A stretch of 64,000 nucleotides of DNA from Macrotis lagotis (taxonomy: Eukaryota; Chordata; Mammalia; Peramelemorphia; Peramelidae), in assembly GCF_037893015.1 (NCBI RefSeq), contig NC_133658.1, forward strand, positions 58,157,259 to 58,221,258, read 5' to 3'. The stretch's first letter is position 1. Each line of letters starts with the position of its first letter. A model generated the notes under the pieces. The model saw nothing but the letters and a program-made list of their open reading frames with translations, was not told where the DNA came from and searched no databases. Of this stretch, positions 23,901 to 47,251 are shown piece by piece. The translations under genes and the position numbers were made by a program.

Positions 23901-26353
23901 GCCCAGGGTCAGTCTGGATCTTCCAAACTTCAGTTCTCTATCCTCTGGTCAACTAACTATCTTCCCTATTTCCCACATAAACTAATAGTTGAGTTGGCAG
24001 GTTAAGTCATAACAGTTCATCTGATACACAATTAAATTAAATTATAATTCTATGTTCTATAAGCATGAGTTCATTAGGGAGAGGTAATAAAGAATCATAA
24101 ATTTAGCATCAGTTGTGTGTTCTTTGTTCTGGAAGGGGATAAATGACATCAGAAGGGTGATATCTTGACTTGCAAGGGAATTGGATTTAAGTGAGACAGA
24201 GCTATGCAAAGTCATCAATCTCACTCTTGAAGGCCTTGGCCTTTTCAAGCTAAGATGGTTACTAGGTGCAGCAGAGAGAGCACTGGCCTTGGAGTCAGGA
24301 GGACTAGAGTTCAAATACAGTTTCTGACACTTGACACTTACTAGCTATGTGACCTTGGGCAAGTCACTTAACCCTGATAGCCCCACATCCAGGGCCATCT
24401 CCAGTTTTCCTAATTCATATTCAGTCACTGGACCCAGATGGCTCTGGAGAACAAAGTGAGGCTGATGACTAAGCACAGCATCCACCTCACTCAAAATCCA
24501 ATTCATGTGTTTGTCACGATATCACTTTCCTGATGGGGGTCTTCTTTGAAAAATGAAGGACAAAAACATTAGTTCTCAGTCTCAGTCACTCTGAGGTCAT
24601 GCCCATTCAATGATTAAAGTCTTGTGAAGAACTGAGGGAAATAATGGTCCAGAATCAAGCTGGGAGGGGAAGACTGACAGTTTCTGGCCAAAACAGAAAG
24701 AATGGCTATTTATACTCACTCAGAGCCCAAAGACCAAGTAAGAGTTGGATTGGGACCTATTATTGGCCAAAGAAGGAGAGTCAGAGTAATTTGGTTTTAA
24801 AAAGTAATCAAGTAGCTCCATTTGAATCTCACTGAGCTTTTCAAAGCCTGATATTTTAGAGCTATATTTCAAGAAAGCACAAATGAAAACTATTTGAAAG
24901 TTAATAGTCCCACTAAAAAAAAAAAAGATAGGATAAGTTGGGGAGGAAAAAAAAAATCCAGTCCCTTCTATGCAGATATATGTCTAGATAGCACAGGGTA
25001 GAGCAGCAACCCTGGAGTCAGGAAGACTTGACTTCAAATCCACCTCAGACACTTTACTAAATGTGTGACCTTGGGCAAGTGACTTAACCAGGGTTGCCTC
25101 TCATCTAGGGCCATCTCCAGTTGTCCTGATTCATATCAGGCCATTGGACCCAGGTGGCTCTGGAGGAGAAAGTGAGGCTGATAACTTAGTATGGCACTCC
25201 CCTAACTAAATCCAATTCAAGTGCATGTTATAGTCTTCTTTGAAAACAAGAACAAACATCATCATGTATGTATGAAGCATTCCTCTAATCTACCAGTTTA
25301 GTAACTTGATCACAAAATAGAGAAAGGCTGGCATGTATTCCAGAAGAGGTCATACTAGCTTCTTCTCTAGGGTTTCCTTCCGTTTACCCTGAATGTATCT
25401 TCTATATATTTACCTGCTGTCTTACCCATCTGAATCTAAACTCTTGCCCCACACACTGACAAGCAGTACAAACACTACATTTGGAATCAGAGAACATGGG
25501 TTTGAATTATGAGGTTGTTTACTATCTGTGAACTTTGACCAAGGTCTTTGGAAAAAGGAGGTTTTGAATCAAATCAGAAACCCTAAACTACAGTTAAAGG
25601 TTCTCAAACAAATTTTCTATCTGTAAAGTTGTCTTGTTTTTAAAAACATTAAAAAAAATTCTTAGCTCAAGGAATGGGCAGAACCCAGGACTAAATGGCT
25701 TCCAAGGTCACTTTTCCAGTGTTAAAAATTATTTATTGTAAGTATATTCTATTTCCCTTCATTCACTCTTCAGTACAGCAAAGTCAGTCTCCTTTCTATG
25801 GCTCATATATAACAATATATCTATCTCCAGTCATACACCTCCAAAGAACTTGCTCTGTATCTCCAACTTGAAATCCTCTATTCCCTTGTCAGTTCAGCTC
25901 GTGTCAGTTTTTGCTTGAATCATTTTTCCCCAATTCCCTCAGTTATCAGTGCAGTCTGTCTTTCCAAATTACTTTGCATTTGTTTTATAACAACTAATAA
26001 ACGTACTGTAGTCCTCCCCAATAGCAAGCTTTTGGAGAGTAGGTACATTTTAAGTTTTTGTATCCCTCCTACCTGGTACAATCTCAGTAATTCCAAAGAA
26101 AGGCTTTTCATGAAGGTCCCTCTAATCTAAAATTCACTGAACCTGAAGAAAGGATAGAGGACAGGGACCAGCGAAAATAAGAGAGTAGATGCCATGATTC
26201 TTATTTAGTACCAATTGTTACTTTACAACAGTGCCTTGAAATTTATGCAAATGGTTAAAAGGAAGGAAAATCATACATACCATGTGCCCGAACACATGCA
26301 GAGGTGGAAAGAGTTCGCCTGCCAATGAGGCCAAACACCCTGGTAGCCAACAT
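17784..26353 (-). CDS. COX4I1: COX4I1, cytochrome c oxidase subunit 4 isoform 1 (spliced, four coding exons)
   Basis: Nuclear-encoded subunit of respiratory complex IV in the inner mitochondrial membrane; in this family it stabilises the catalytic core and takes part in adenine-nucleotide regulation. Coding exons on the minus strand are 26353-26281, 23519-23352 (or from 23516), 19367-19236 and 17920-17784. Joined, they give 169 residues (168 with the downstream acceptor); human has 169. Residues 1 to about 22 ([13 protein letters not shown]...) form an Arg-rich, Ser/Thr-rich presequence without acidic residues. The matrix part carries the family block ending [11 protein letters not shown]. 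One membrane helix lies at about residues 100-122 ([14 protein letters not shown]...). The C-terminal tail reads MLDMKV-P-QG-SAKWDY. The start is the family's conserved MLAT, one base into exon 2, so the 5' UTR lies almost wholly in exon 1. All junctions are GT-AG and keep frame. It diverges from EMC8 across a shared CpG island. Identity recognised from memory of the human protein. Confidence 0.96.
18248..18560 (-). repeat. MAR1-like SINE, reversed, in COX4I1 intron 4
   Basis: Starts with the reversed tail TTTGTTCTTCATTCTTGAAG, continues through CACATGAATTGGATTTGAGT and TGACCCTGGATGTGAGGCAA, and ends in a tRNA-like head (CAGTGCTTTCTCCACTGTC). Confidence 0.8.
18765..18960 (+). repeat. MIR SINE, old, in COX4I1 intron 4
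   Basis: CAACTCTGCCATTTAACTTA..CTCCATACAATGAGAACTA..GCTTCATAAAATTCCTAAGTG follows the MIR plan. Confidence 0.5.
19236..19367 (-). CDS. COX4I1: COX4I1 exon 4 (membrane helix)
   Basis: Encodes [20 protein letters not shown], the single transmembrane helix and IIIWEKHY. The acceptor CAG lies at 19370-19368 and the donor GTAAGG begins at 19235; both ends are phase 1. Matches the human block around NEWKT-GGAMFFIGF. Confidence 0.95.
20367..22625 (+). mobile_element. 5'-truncated L1 in COX4I1 intron 3, with 15-bp target duplication
   Basis: The element (20382-22610) is flanked by a perfect AAAGAGAAGATTACT at 20367-20381 and 22611-22625. It starts inside the reverse transcriptase ([37 protein letters not shown]) and runs to the 3' UTR and A-rich tail. 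Against the full-length copy it has lost about 190 bases near 21060 (after the FADD block) and about 200 bases near 21592. Antisense to COX4I1. Confidence 0.95.
23090..23345 (+). repeat. L2 LINE 3' end, just 3' of COX4I1 exon 3
   Basis: CTTCCTTCAAGTCCCAGATG, TCTTTGTCTTTGTATTCCCA, GTCTGGCACACAGGAGATAC and CAATAAATGATAACTGATTA are the standard L2 3'-end landmarks. It abuts exon 3 at 23352. Confidence 0.8.
23352..23519 (-). CDS. COX4I1: COX4I1 exon 3 (matrix domain)
   Basis: Encodes the N-terminal matrix part ([20 protein letters not shown] onward to SSEEKIQ) and ends in phase 1 before a GTGGGT donor. The acceptor is a tandem TAGCAG at 23522-23517. Using TAG starts the exon at 23519 and gives Ala-Gly before VVK, the same length as human (Glu-Ser). 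Using CAG starts it at 23516 and drops one residue. The upstream choice is annotated because it keeps the conserved length. Confidence 0.93.
23768..23950 (-). repeat. Reversed SINE with GGGTCATGA-type tail
   Basis: TTGTTCAGTCTTGACCAACT..TTTGGGGTTTTCGTGGCA..GATGAGGAACTGGAGG..GTTAAGTGACTTGCCCAGGG. Confidence 0.7.
24112..24240 (-). repeat. MAR1-like SINE tail fragment, reversed
   Basis: TTCTTTGTTCTGGAAGGGG..GACATCAGAAGGGTGATA..GAATTGGATTTAAGTGAG. Adjoins a plus-strand copy of the same family at 24245. Confidence 0.7.
24245..24575 (+). repeat. MAR1-like SINE, near full length
   Basis: Head GTGCAGCAGAGAGAGCACTG, then GGAGTCAGGAGGACTAGAGT, GCAAGTCACTTAACCCTGAT, CTCACTCAAAATCCAATTCA and tail AAAAATGAAGGACAAAAAC. 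Confidence 0.9.
24590..24890 (+). repeat. Unnamed interspersed repeat, copy A
   Basis: Contains TTTCTGGCCAAAACAGAAAG, AATGGCTATTTATACTCACT and CAAGTAGCTCCATTTGAATC. The same order recurs reversed at 58130-58400. I do not recognise the family; an LTR fossil or a DNA-transposon derivative are both possible. Confidence 0.6.
24985..25265 (+). repeat. MAR1-like SINE
   Basis: ACCCTGGAGTCAGGAAGACTT, GACCTTGGGCAAGTGACTTA, CCATTGGACCCAGGTGGCT and tail TTTGAAAACAAGAACAAACA. Confidence 0.9.
25790..26130 (+). repeat. L2-like LINE 3' fragment (tentative)
   Basis: Pyrimidine-rich stretch ending with CCAATAGCAAGCTTTTGGAG..TTTTTGTATCCCTCCTACCT..GGTACA. The order resembles L2 3' ends (size, then 'TTTGTATCCCCAGCACCTGGCACA') but is diverged. 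Confidence 0.5.
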
Positions 26354-26354
26354 T
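26281..26354 (-). CDS. COX4I1: COX4I1 exon 2 (first coding exon)
   Basis: Carries one untranslated base, the start codon at 26353-26351 and the mitochondrial presequence [20 protein letters not shown] followed by VRAH. It ends in phase 1 before a GTATGT donor. The acceptor is preceded by a T-rich tract on the minus strand. Confidence 0.95.
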
Positions 26355-26579
26355 CTGTTAAAAAAAGAATGCAAATTCCTGTTTCAAATTACATTGAAAC
26401 ATTTGCTTATTAGTAACAATACTCTTCTTCCTCACATATTTATGGGGAGAGATGTTATAATTTCCTTATGCTCACTTTCACCAATAATGCTAGAACAGGT
26501 CAGTTAGACAATCTGACTATCAAGACAAAATTTCAAAATGTGAAACAATGTAGTATGACTTACCTGTGGTCAAACTGTG

Positions 26580-26761
26580 TATCTCGTGTTTTAATTTTTT
26601 TTTTTTTTAGTTTTTTCAAGGCAATGGGGTTAAGTGGCTGGCCCAAGGCCACATGGCTAGGTAATTAAGTGTCTGAGGCCGGATTTGAACCCAAGTACTC
26701 CTGACTCCAAGGCCAATGCTCTATCTACTGCCCCACCTAGCCGCCCACCTATCTTGTGTTT
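26580..26761 (-). repeat. Short CORE-SINE in COX4I1 intron 1, with target duplication
   Basis: SINE 26592-26749 reversed, flanked by TATCTCGTGTTT (26580-26591) and TATCTTGTGTTT (26750-26761), one mismatch. Confidence 0.92.
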
Positions 26762-26838
26762 GAAACAAAGAAATAAGTGTTTTGGGAGATCAGGTCTCTA
26801 AGTATAGGCATAAAAATGCTGAAAGAAGTGATAAGAAG

Positions 26839-27027
26839 GCTAAGGGTAGTCTCTTTTTATTTTTGTTTTGTTTTAGGTTTTTGCAAGGCAAATGGAATCA
26901 AGTGGTTTGCCCGAGGCCACACAGCTAGGTAATTATCAAGTGTCTGAGACCAGATCTGAACCCAGGTACTGCTGACTCCAGGGCTGGTGCTCTATCCACT
27001 GTGCCACCTAGCTGCTAAGGTAGTCTC
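26839..27027 (-). repeat. Short CORE-SINE in COX4I1 intron 1, with target duplication
   Basis: SINE at about 26854-27013 reversed, flanked by GCTAAGGGTAGTCTC and GCTAAGGTAGTCTC (one base shorter). Confidence 0.92.
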
Positions 27028-27128
27028 ACTGTTGATTGAGGAAGTGTCAAAATAAGCTCAAACAATTGAAAAACACTTGGCTGTAAGACGACCCGGGTTA
27101 CCTTTACTCCTTAATAGCAATTAAAAGT

Positions 27129-27440
27129 GGGGTTAGATGATTTCTATGGTCCCATACATCGTTTCCAATGATCCATTAACTAAAGCTAGTAAAAAAGTCT
27201 AAATTTATAAAATTGAGTCCTAAAAAAAGTCCTTGAATCCATTTTCCCATCTGTAAAATGAGGGTTCCCTTTCTTCAAGCTATAATTGCTGTTGTCCCTA
27301 ATTAAACAAGGCAAAATTGATTCACTAATTAAAACAAGCTAAAAGTCTAGGTTCATAAAACCGAGTCGTAAAAAAAGCCCTTGCATCCATCTCCAAATCT
27401 GTAAGATGAGGGGTTAAATGATTTCTGTGGTCCCCTTTTG
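27129..27440. repeat. About 148-bp tandem duplication next to the CpG island
   Basis: 27171-27266 and 27319-27415 share the order GATYCAYTAAYTAAA, AAGTCTA, ATAAAA-CGAGTC/TGAGTC, TAAAAAAAG, ATCCAT, ATCTGTAAAATGAGG. GTTAGATGATTTCTATGGTCCC-like ends occur before the first (27132-27154) and after the second (27413-27434). The ends look MIR-derived. Confidence 0.75.
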
Positions 27441-27550
27441 TTCGAGCCACCAGGGCTGTCATGGGCACTACGGGGGCGGCTGAGCCGCAGGGGCAGCCCC
27501 GGAACCCTGCGGCCGGCCTCTCGGGGCCCCGGCCCGGAGCGGCGCGGCGC

Positions 27551-27559
27551 CCAAGGTCA
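27551..27559 (+). promoter_or_regulatory. ERR/SF-1-type site CCAAGGTCA
   Basis: Exact match to the YCAAGGTCA extended half-site bound by ERR and NR5A receptors. First of three plus-strand copies in 265 bases at the COX4I1 side of the CpG island. Confidence 0.45.
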
Positions 27560-27741
27560 GCCCTCGGACAGCCCGGCGGGTCTGGCCCAGCCCTCCGCGG
27601 GGCGGCTGTCCCTCCGGGCTCCAGCCCCTGCGGTGGGATGCGCCGGCCGGCCCGAGGCCCCGCGCCCCCACAAGGCCCCCGGGCCTGCCCCCAGCCTCCC
27701 CAGGGAGGGACGCGGGGACGGAGGAGGACGGCATCCCAGGC

Positions 27742-27750
27742 CCAAGGTCA
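27742..27750 (+). promoter_or_regulatory. ERR/SF-1-type site CCAAGGTCA
   Basis: Second exact copy of the nine-base motif, 191 bases after the first. Confidence 0.45.
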
Positions 27751-27806
27751 CAGCCGCCCCCCGGGCCGGGCCCTCCCCCCCGGGCCGCGTCCGCTAGGCC
27801 CGGAGC

Positions 27807-27815
27807 CCAAGGTCA
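27807..27815 (+). promoter_or_regulatory. ERR/SF-1-type site CCAAGGTCA
   Basis: Third exact copy, 65 bases after the second. A weaker relative, TCAATGTCA, lies at 27916-27924. Confidence 0.45.
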
Positions 27816-28067
27816 CTCGGGGGACGAGGGCGGCGCCGGGCCCGGGCCCCCGGGGCGGGGAGCGCGCAGGCCGCGCCGCCGCCGCCCGGGGCCTGGTGCC
27901 CGCGGGCCGCCCGTGCTCAATGTCACCGCGTCTCGGGGAGGGCCCGGGGCGCCCGCCCTCCCGCCGCCGGCCCGCCGAGGGGGACAGCGCGGCCGCCGCC
28001 GCCGCGGGGCCCCGGAGCTCGGCTCGGCGCGGCGCGGGGGAGCCCGCCCGGGCCGCCGCCGCCTCAC

Positions 28068-28120
28068 CTGCCGCCGCCGCCGCCGCTGTCCGCCGCCCTC
28101 CACACTGCGGCAGCCGAGAC
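28068..28120 (-). other. COX4I1: COX4I1 non-coding exon 1 (predicted)
   Basis: On the minus strand, CAG followed by GTGAGG puts a strong splice donor directly after base 28068. The exon 2 acceptor (CAG at 26357-26355) leaves a single A before the start codon, so most of the 5' UTR must come from an upstream exon. The 5' end is a guess, placed just inside the tandem ETS motif at 28121-28132, where initiation would be expected by analogy with the rat COX4 promoter. The donor is seen; the transcription start is inferred. Confidence 0.6.
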
Positions 28121-28132
28121 CGGAAGCGGAAG
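28121..28132 (+). promoter_or_regulatory. Tandem ETS (GABP/NRF-2) motif CGGAAGCGGAAG
   Basis: Two abutting CGGAAG hexamers lie about 53 bases upstream of the COX4I1 exon 1 donor. The rat COX4 promoter is known to be driven by tandem GGAA sites bound by NRF-2/GABP near the transcription start; this looks like the marsupial counterpart. Binding is inferred. Confidence 0.7.
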
Positions 28133-28366
28133 GCCGCGGGCCGCAGGGGCCGCCGGGATCGCGGAGGCCCGACGCGCGGCGGCCCCGCCCCCGCCGCCGC
28201 GGGGCCGCTTTACGACGGTGGCCGCTTTGCGGCAGGCCCGGGGAGGCGCCAGGCGGCTGTTGGGCCCCGGCACCGGCGCGCAGGGCCCCGCGCGGCGGCC
28301 GCCCCGGCAGGCAGAGCAGGCGGCAGGGCGCCGCGCCGCGGAGGGGCCGGGCCCGGAGGCCTCGCC

Positions 28367-42547
<14,181 letters not shown>

Positions 42548-42845
42548 GGAGGGATTCCACTGACTGATTAATGGGCATTTCCACTACACTGAAGACGAAA
42601 AAAGAAATATTTTTAATTGTAAATAGAATAATATCTCATACCTTGTGTGGAAAGGCGCAACGGTTTTAAGAAATGGCATGGGGCTCAAAAGAGGCAATTT
42701 ATCTAAGTGGTCATCTTTTTAAAACAAAGATCTCTGGAGGAGATACAAACTGTCAAATCTAGCTGTCCCTGTGGATTCTCTCCCAGTTGTATGTTGCTCT
42801 AACCTTCAAAATCAAAGCTATTTCTGCTTGTCCAAGAATGTTCCT

Positions 42846-42851
42846 ATTAAA
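42846..42851 (+). terminator. EMC8: Candidate proximal poly(A) signal ATTAAA
   Basis: Second-commonest poly(A) hexamer, 299 bases after the EMC8 stop. Confidence 0.4.
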
Positions 42852-43582
42852 CGATTTTAACTAACCTTTTATAATCTTGAGAGAATACTTTTTAAAAATT
42901 ATAAACTATCTTTCCGAAAACAACACATCTTATCCTTTATTGAGGTGTTTTATTTCTGAGTCCATGCTATAAATACAGACTTAGGACCAGGTCTGAAAAT
43001 CTACAAAGAATACCTTACTACCAAACCAACTACCCCAGACAACAACTTGGGCAAGTAGGGCATCTCTATGAGAGCAGCTGAGTCTCATTGGGATTATAAG
43101 ACTCTACTACTTAAAGCAATATTGTACTCAGAAAAACCACAGTGGTCATAAACCTACTGTTGTCTAAACAACATTTATAGTTAGGGGCAAAAACATGAGC
43201 TGTGTCATAAGAGCTTGACTTAGAGCACACACAGCATCATAGTATCAATCAACCGGAAAGCTCTAAAAACCAGAAATGGAGGGAGGAGAAATTAGATTGT
43301 GCTAGGATTCGATGCAGTCGCTGCTTTTTGGAAAACACATCATTCCTAGTTCTTGACTCACTTGCATGATCATCCAAATAATTCTAAAAGATATCTTCAA
43401 AATAATTGCCATTGCTTTTGTATTTAGAGCAAAAACTTCAATTCATAAAGCTGAACAGGAGAATGAATGTATCTTTTTTTATTGGTACCTTTGGTGGTTT
43501 CTAACAAAATCTTACAAAAGGGATGGGAAACTTTATAGCACCGTGGCATTTATTTGTTGTTCCTTTTTCTATTAATTATTTT

Positions 43583-43605
43583 GTACAGTGTTCAGTGTAC
43601 TGTAC
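43583..43605. repeat. Short inverted repeat GTACAGT/ACTGTAC
   Basis: Seven-base perfect arms with a nine-base loop. Weak on its own; noted because it lies in the same possible 3' UTR. Confidence 0.5.
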
Positions 43606-43774
43606 CTTTCCTACTGTCTGTCTCTTTCCTCTTTTGACAATGAGAAAACTTGTAACAATTGACTGAACCTAATGATCTTGAAAAGGGTTCACTTTAATAG
43701 CATTCAGTGTTTTACTCTAAACAGTAAAAATCATTTCTTTGGACCATCATATTCAGGAAGGATTCATTAGTCCA

Positions 43775-43960
43775 TGATTTCATGGGATTATAGATTTAGA
43801 TCTGGAGAGAACCTTAGGAATCCATTAGTCCAAACGTTCATTTTTGAAAATAAGGAAACAGATCTAGGAATGTTACTTGCCAAAGGTCACATGAGGAGCA
43901 AGTGGCAAACCCAGCTACTTGGAGCCCAAATCCATTGTTTTTTTTTTTTTTTTTTTTCCA
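43775..43960 (-). repeat. MIR/THER1-like fragment and poly(T)
   Basis: GATTATAGATTTAGATCTGG, CCTTAGGAATCCATTAGTCC, ACTTGCCAAAGGTCACATGA. A run of 20 or more T follows at about 43939-43959. Confidence 0.6.
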
Positions 43961-44139
43961 AACACCAAACTTTTGCAGATGTTATCTCCCTCCCCCTTTC
44001 TTTTTCCTAGCTTCCATCTCAACCTTTTCATTCCACAAATACCTTTCTATACTGTGCATTGTGGTTACAAAGCCCTCTACATGTATTATCTTCTTTGAGA
44101 CTCACAACCACCTGTGAGGTCAGCTGAGCAATTAGCATG

Positions 44140-44300
44140 ATCCTCAATTTGTAAATGAAGAAACAGGCTCTCTCAGAGGTTGAGTGATTCTTTTACTCAT
44201 GCTCACACAGCTATTAAATGTAGCAATGTTGGGACTCAAACCTGATCTCTTGACTTCTTGTCCAGTGTTCTTTCCATTACACCATGCTACCTCTCTAAAG
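44140..44300 (-). repeat. MIR, reversed
   Basis: CTCAATTTGTAAATGAAGAA, GGTTGAGTGATTCTTTTACTC, GGACTCAAACCTGATCTC, TTCTTTCCATTACACCATGC. Confidence 0.75.
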
Positions 44301-44863
44301 TTCATGAAATAGGCATATTTCATGTGGGGGAACAAATATAAAATTTTTGGACACTAATAAAGGGAAGTTATATCAGTGAACTTAATCTTTGTACTCCCTT
44401 GCACTCGAATGCCAAGAATACCACAAGTGGGATATATTAGATAAATCTGTTCCTAGTGGAACTGTTTGTTTCAAAAAGGGAAAAAATAACCATGTAAAAC
44501 TTTGGGATTTTTTAGGGGATTAGAAGAGCAGTGTGTGCTACAGGTCAAGGCTAAAATCAATTGGTAGACCTGTTTTGACTTTTTATTTTTGCATAAGACT
44601 TGTTTTGAAGGCTAATCACATGAAAATTAATATGATAGTTTTTTCATCTTTTTTTCTTAAGGGTCCATATGTTAAAAGGTAAATAGGCAATTTCTTTTAA
44701 AAGATTACATACAAAAAGAAGCAAAGCCAATAAAGATTTTACTTTGATGTTTATGATTTCCTCTACAAAGTCAAAAAAAGTACCCTATAGAGTTGGAATG
44801 TTTACCACTTCTACTCCTGAATGGTATAGGAAAAAGAAATACAACTTTCTTGGAACATGAAAA

Positions 44864-44896
44864 ATTACCTTGTAGCAGTTATTTCTACAAGGTAAT
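44864..44896. repeat. Perfect 12-bp inverted repeat (hairpin), loop 9
   Basis: Arms ATTACCTTGTAG (44864-44875) and CTACAAGGTAAT (44885-44896) are exact reverse complements around a nine-base loop. It lies in the candidate long EMC8 3' UTR and outside any repeat I recognise. Confidence 0.85.
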
Positions 44897-44984
44897 GTCA
44901 CCCTAGGGGTTCAATTGAAGAGCAGTTTAGCACATTAAAGATGTAGAGATGATCCTGGAAGGGAAGGATGGCAGTAAATGAGAT

Positions 44985-45130
44985 CAGTGAAAGAGCTTCA
45001 GGTTGGGACTTCACTAACTTTGTGATCCAGGACAAGACTTGCAATATCCTATCCTCAGCTTTGCATAGCTTTCAAATGGTAATGATTGGACTGGATGCCA
45101 TGAGGTCTCTTCCATTTCTACCACCCTTCC
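44985..45130 (+). repeat. MIR fragment
   Basis: GAGCTTCAGGTTGGGACTTC, TTTGTGATCCAGGACAAGA, GATTGGACTGGATGCCATGAG. Confidence 0.55.
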
Positions 45131-45733
45131 AACCCAGATCCTGTAATTTTCCTGACAAATAAGATTAGTTCTGTTCAGAATTAGAGCTCTGCCCATCCAC
45201 AGTTGGGAAATTTGGTTTTATTCTCTGTAAAATTATTTCAACTATTTTGTTTTCATTCTTTTAAGGCTGCCTTAGCTATTTCCTTTTGAATCATTAACTT
45301 TGATTTGACTTATAGCTTACTTTTCAAGTAGATTAATTGTATTGTGAAAAACTCCAAATGAAATTTCTAAATTTACTACTTAGACTTTTTTGCTTTGTTC
45401 TTTAAAAAGCAACTTAATTTGCTTTTGAAAATATCTCTCTTATTTATTCCTGAAGTCATAATCTCCTATGGCATCAGAACTGTTGTTATGGTGGCTTTTT
45501 GTGACATGGGATAAAGAAAATAAATGGCAAAAATTACATGGATCCATGGGTGAATAAACAGATCCTCAGATGTTATTTGTAATGATAGGAAAAAAAGTTA
45601 ACTTTAAACCTAGATTTCCAGTTTACTGATTGGCATTTCTTGAAGCTATCAGATCTCACTCCCATTTAATCTCTGCAAAACATTTCCGTAAAAACAACTG
45701 GCAGAAAATGCTGCGTTATGTTACTCTTGCCAA

Positions 45734-45737
<4 letters not shown>

Positions 45738-45769
<32 letters not shown>
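45738..45769. repeat. (GT)n microsatellite
   Basis: Uninterrupted GT run in the possible EMC8 3' UTR. Confidence 0.95.
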
Positions 45770-45770
<1 letters not shown>

Positions 45771-46306
45771 ACCTGTATACGTGTGAGCACATATGCATAT
45801 TGTGATTTGTTACCTTAACCTAACCTCATTTCCGTACCCTTTCAGAAGCCAAAGGATGCCTTTTTTAATCCTCAAGATTTTGACTTGTTCCTCCTTCAAA
45901 CTTTTATTACTTTGAAAATATGTGAAAAGTAAACAAACATTATTTCTTCAAAAGACAGGTTGATGTGTGAAACTATGGTAAAGAATACTCCTGGAGGGGT
46001 CAGTTTTATCTTGCACACAGTGAAATCCTGCTCCAGGTAATATAGACCTACCGGTGAAATGAAATGTAGAACTCCAAAGTCACATGGCCACATGCTTTTT
46101 GTTGGTATTCAGCACTGTCGTTAGCTACATTCCTTCAGAAGTAAAAGGGACCTGTTTTAAGCTGAGCCATGGACAATCATTGGGAAATTCTTGCACTGCT
46201 CTGCAAAAAACCTTGGGCTTGGACTTTTGTTAACATCTTGTAATCAAAAATGTGCTCCTCTGTACAGTAAAGTGTACCATGATTGAACAATATGAAGCCG
46301 TGTAAT

Positions 46307-46312
46307 AATAAA
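46307..46312 (+). terminator. EMC8: Candidate distal poly(A) signal AATAAA
   Basis: AATAAA in a repeat-free stretch, followed after about 10 bases by a short T/G-containing run. Best candidate end of a long EMC8 transcript. Confidence 0.5.
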
Positions 46313-46439
46313 TAACTTTGTTCCCTTGATGAATCTGAATGGAATTACATTTTTAAAGCATTAACTCTATGGAGGTGTGGGGCGGGGGACACCCAGATGT
46401 AATACCCAGTCTAAAGAATCTTATAATCAACTTGGGGTG

Positions 46440-46600
46440 TTAGTGAGTGAAACTGGATTTAAAATCAAAGGACCTGGGTTCAGCTCCACTCTAGTTCCTT
46501 GAGCAGCTCACTTCCCTTTTCTGTGCCTCATTTGGACCTTTTCGCCTCCAAGGCTTAGATCTATCTACAAGATTCTAAATCTGTGATTTTTATCACTGAG
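46440..46600 (+). repeat. MIR
   Basis: AGTGAGTGAAACTGGATTTA, ACCTGGGTTCAGCTCCACTC, TTTTCTGTGCCTCATTTGGA, GATTCTAAATCTGTGATTTT. Confidence 0.75.
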
Positions 46601-46929
46601 CTATGGAAACCATGGGTTCTTGGGCTGGCCTTAAAAGATAGCTGGAGAGCGGTAAAGGGAACTGGATGCAAGAACATGGGGGCAAGAGTAAGCACTATAT
46701 GTATTAAATCAAGAGAGTTGGTATAGAGTAACAGAAGAAAAGCTTGCAGGGATTATTTGGGTCCTGATTTGCCCTTGCTTTGGTTTCATTTACCTTTCCC
46801 ACTTGCCACTCTGGTCTCCCCTGCCTTTGCTGACTAACCTGACCACCTTCACCTTTGTAGGAATTGTTACCAACTGGTTACCATTGGCTCTGTCAACTGA
46901 ATGGTTAGGGTAGGGTGAAGTCCATAACA

Positions 46930-47105
46930 GCAGCTTTCATTTATATAGGATGTGAGGATCAAATGAGATAATGTAGAGTACTTAGTTCAATGTTCAGGCC
47001 TTATATAAATACTGACATATAGAGCAACACTCATTTTACAGATGAGTAAACCGGCCCTGTGGGAGGAAGGAAGTGATTTGCCCAGGGTGACAATCCAAAA
47101 ACCAA
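46930..47105. repeat. MIR pieces in both orientations
   Basis: Plus tail (GGATCAAATGAGATAATGTA) next to a reversed core (CATTTTACAGATGAGTAAAC, GATTTGCCCAGGGTGACA). Confidence 0.55.
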
Positions 47106-47251
47106 GAGAGACTAGGGATCAGATAGAGATCCCTTCTCAATTCAGGCTGTCCTGAACTGAACACTGCAATTTGGACTGAGTCACAGACATTTTGACCTCT
47201 GAATTTAAAATGGAGATTAAAAATCATGGATAAGGTAGGGAAAAAACTTAT

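Larger units (their letters stand above)
42548..46330 (+). other. EMC8: EMC8 3' untranslated region (extent uncertain)
   Basis: Downstream of the stop there is an ATTAAA at 42846-42851 that could end a short message. The stretch at about 46130-46320, free of recognisable repeats and ending in AATAAA, looks like the end of a long one. MIR-type fragments sit inside (43775-43930, 44140-44300, 44985-45130), as does a perfect hairpin at 44864-44896. The choice between short and long forms is inference. Confidence 0.5.
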
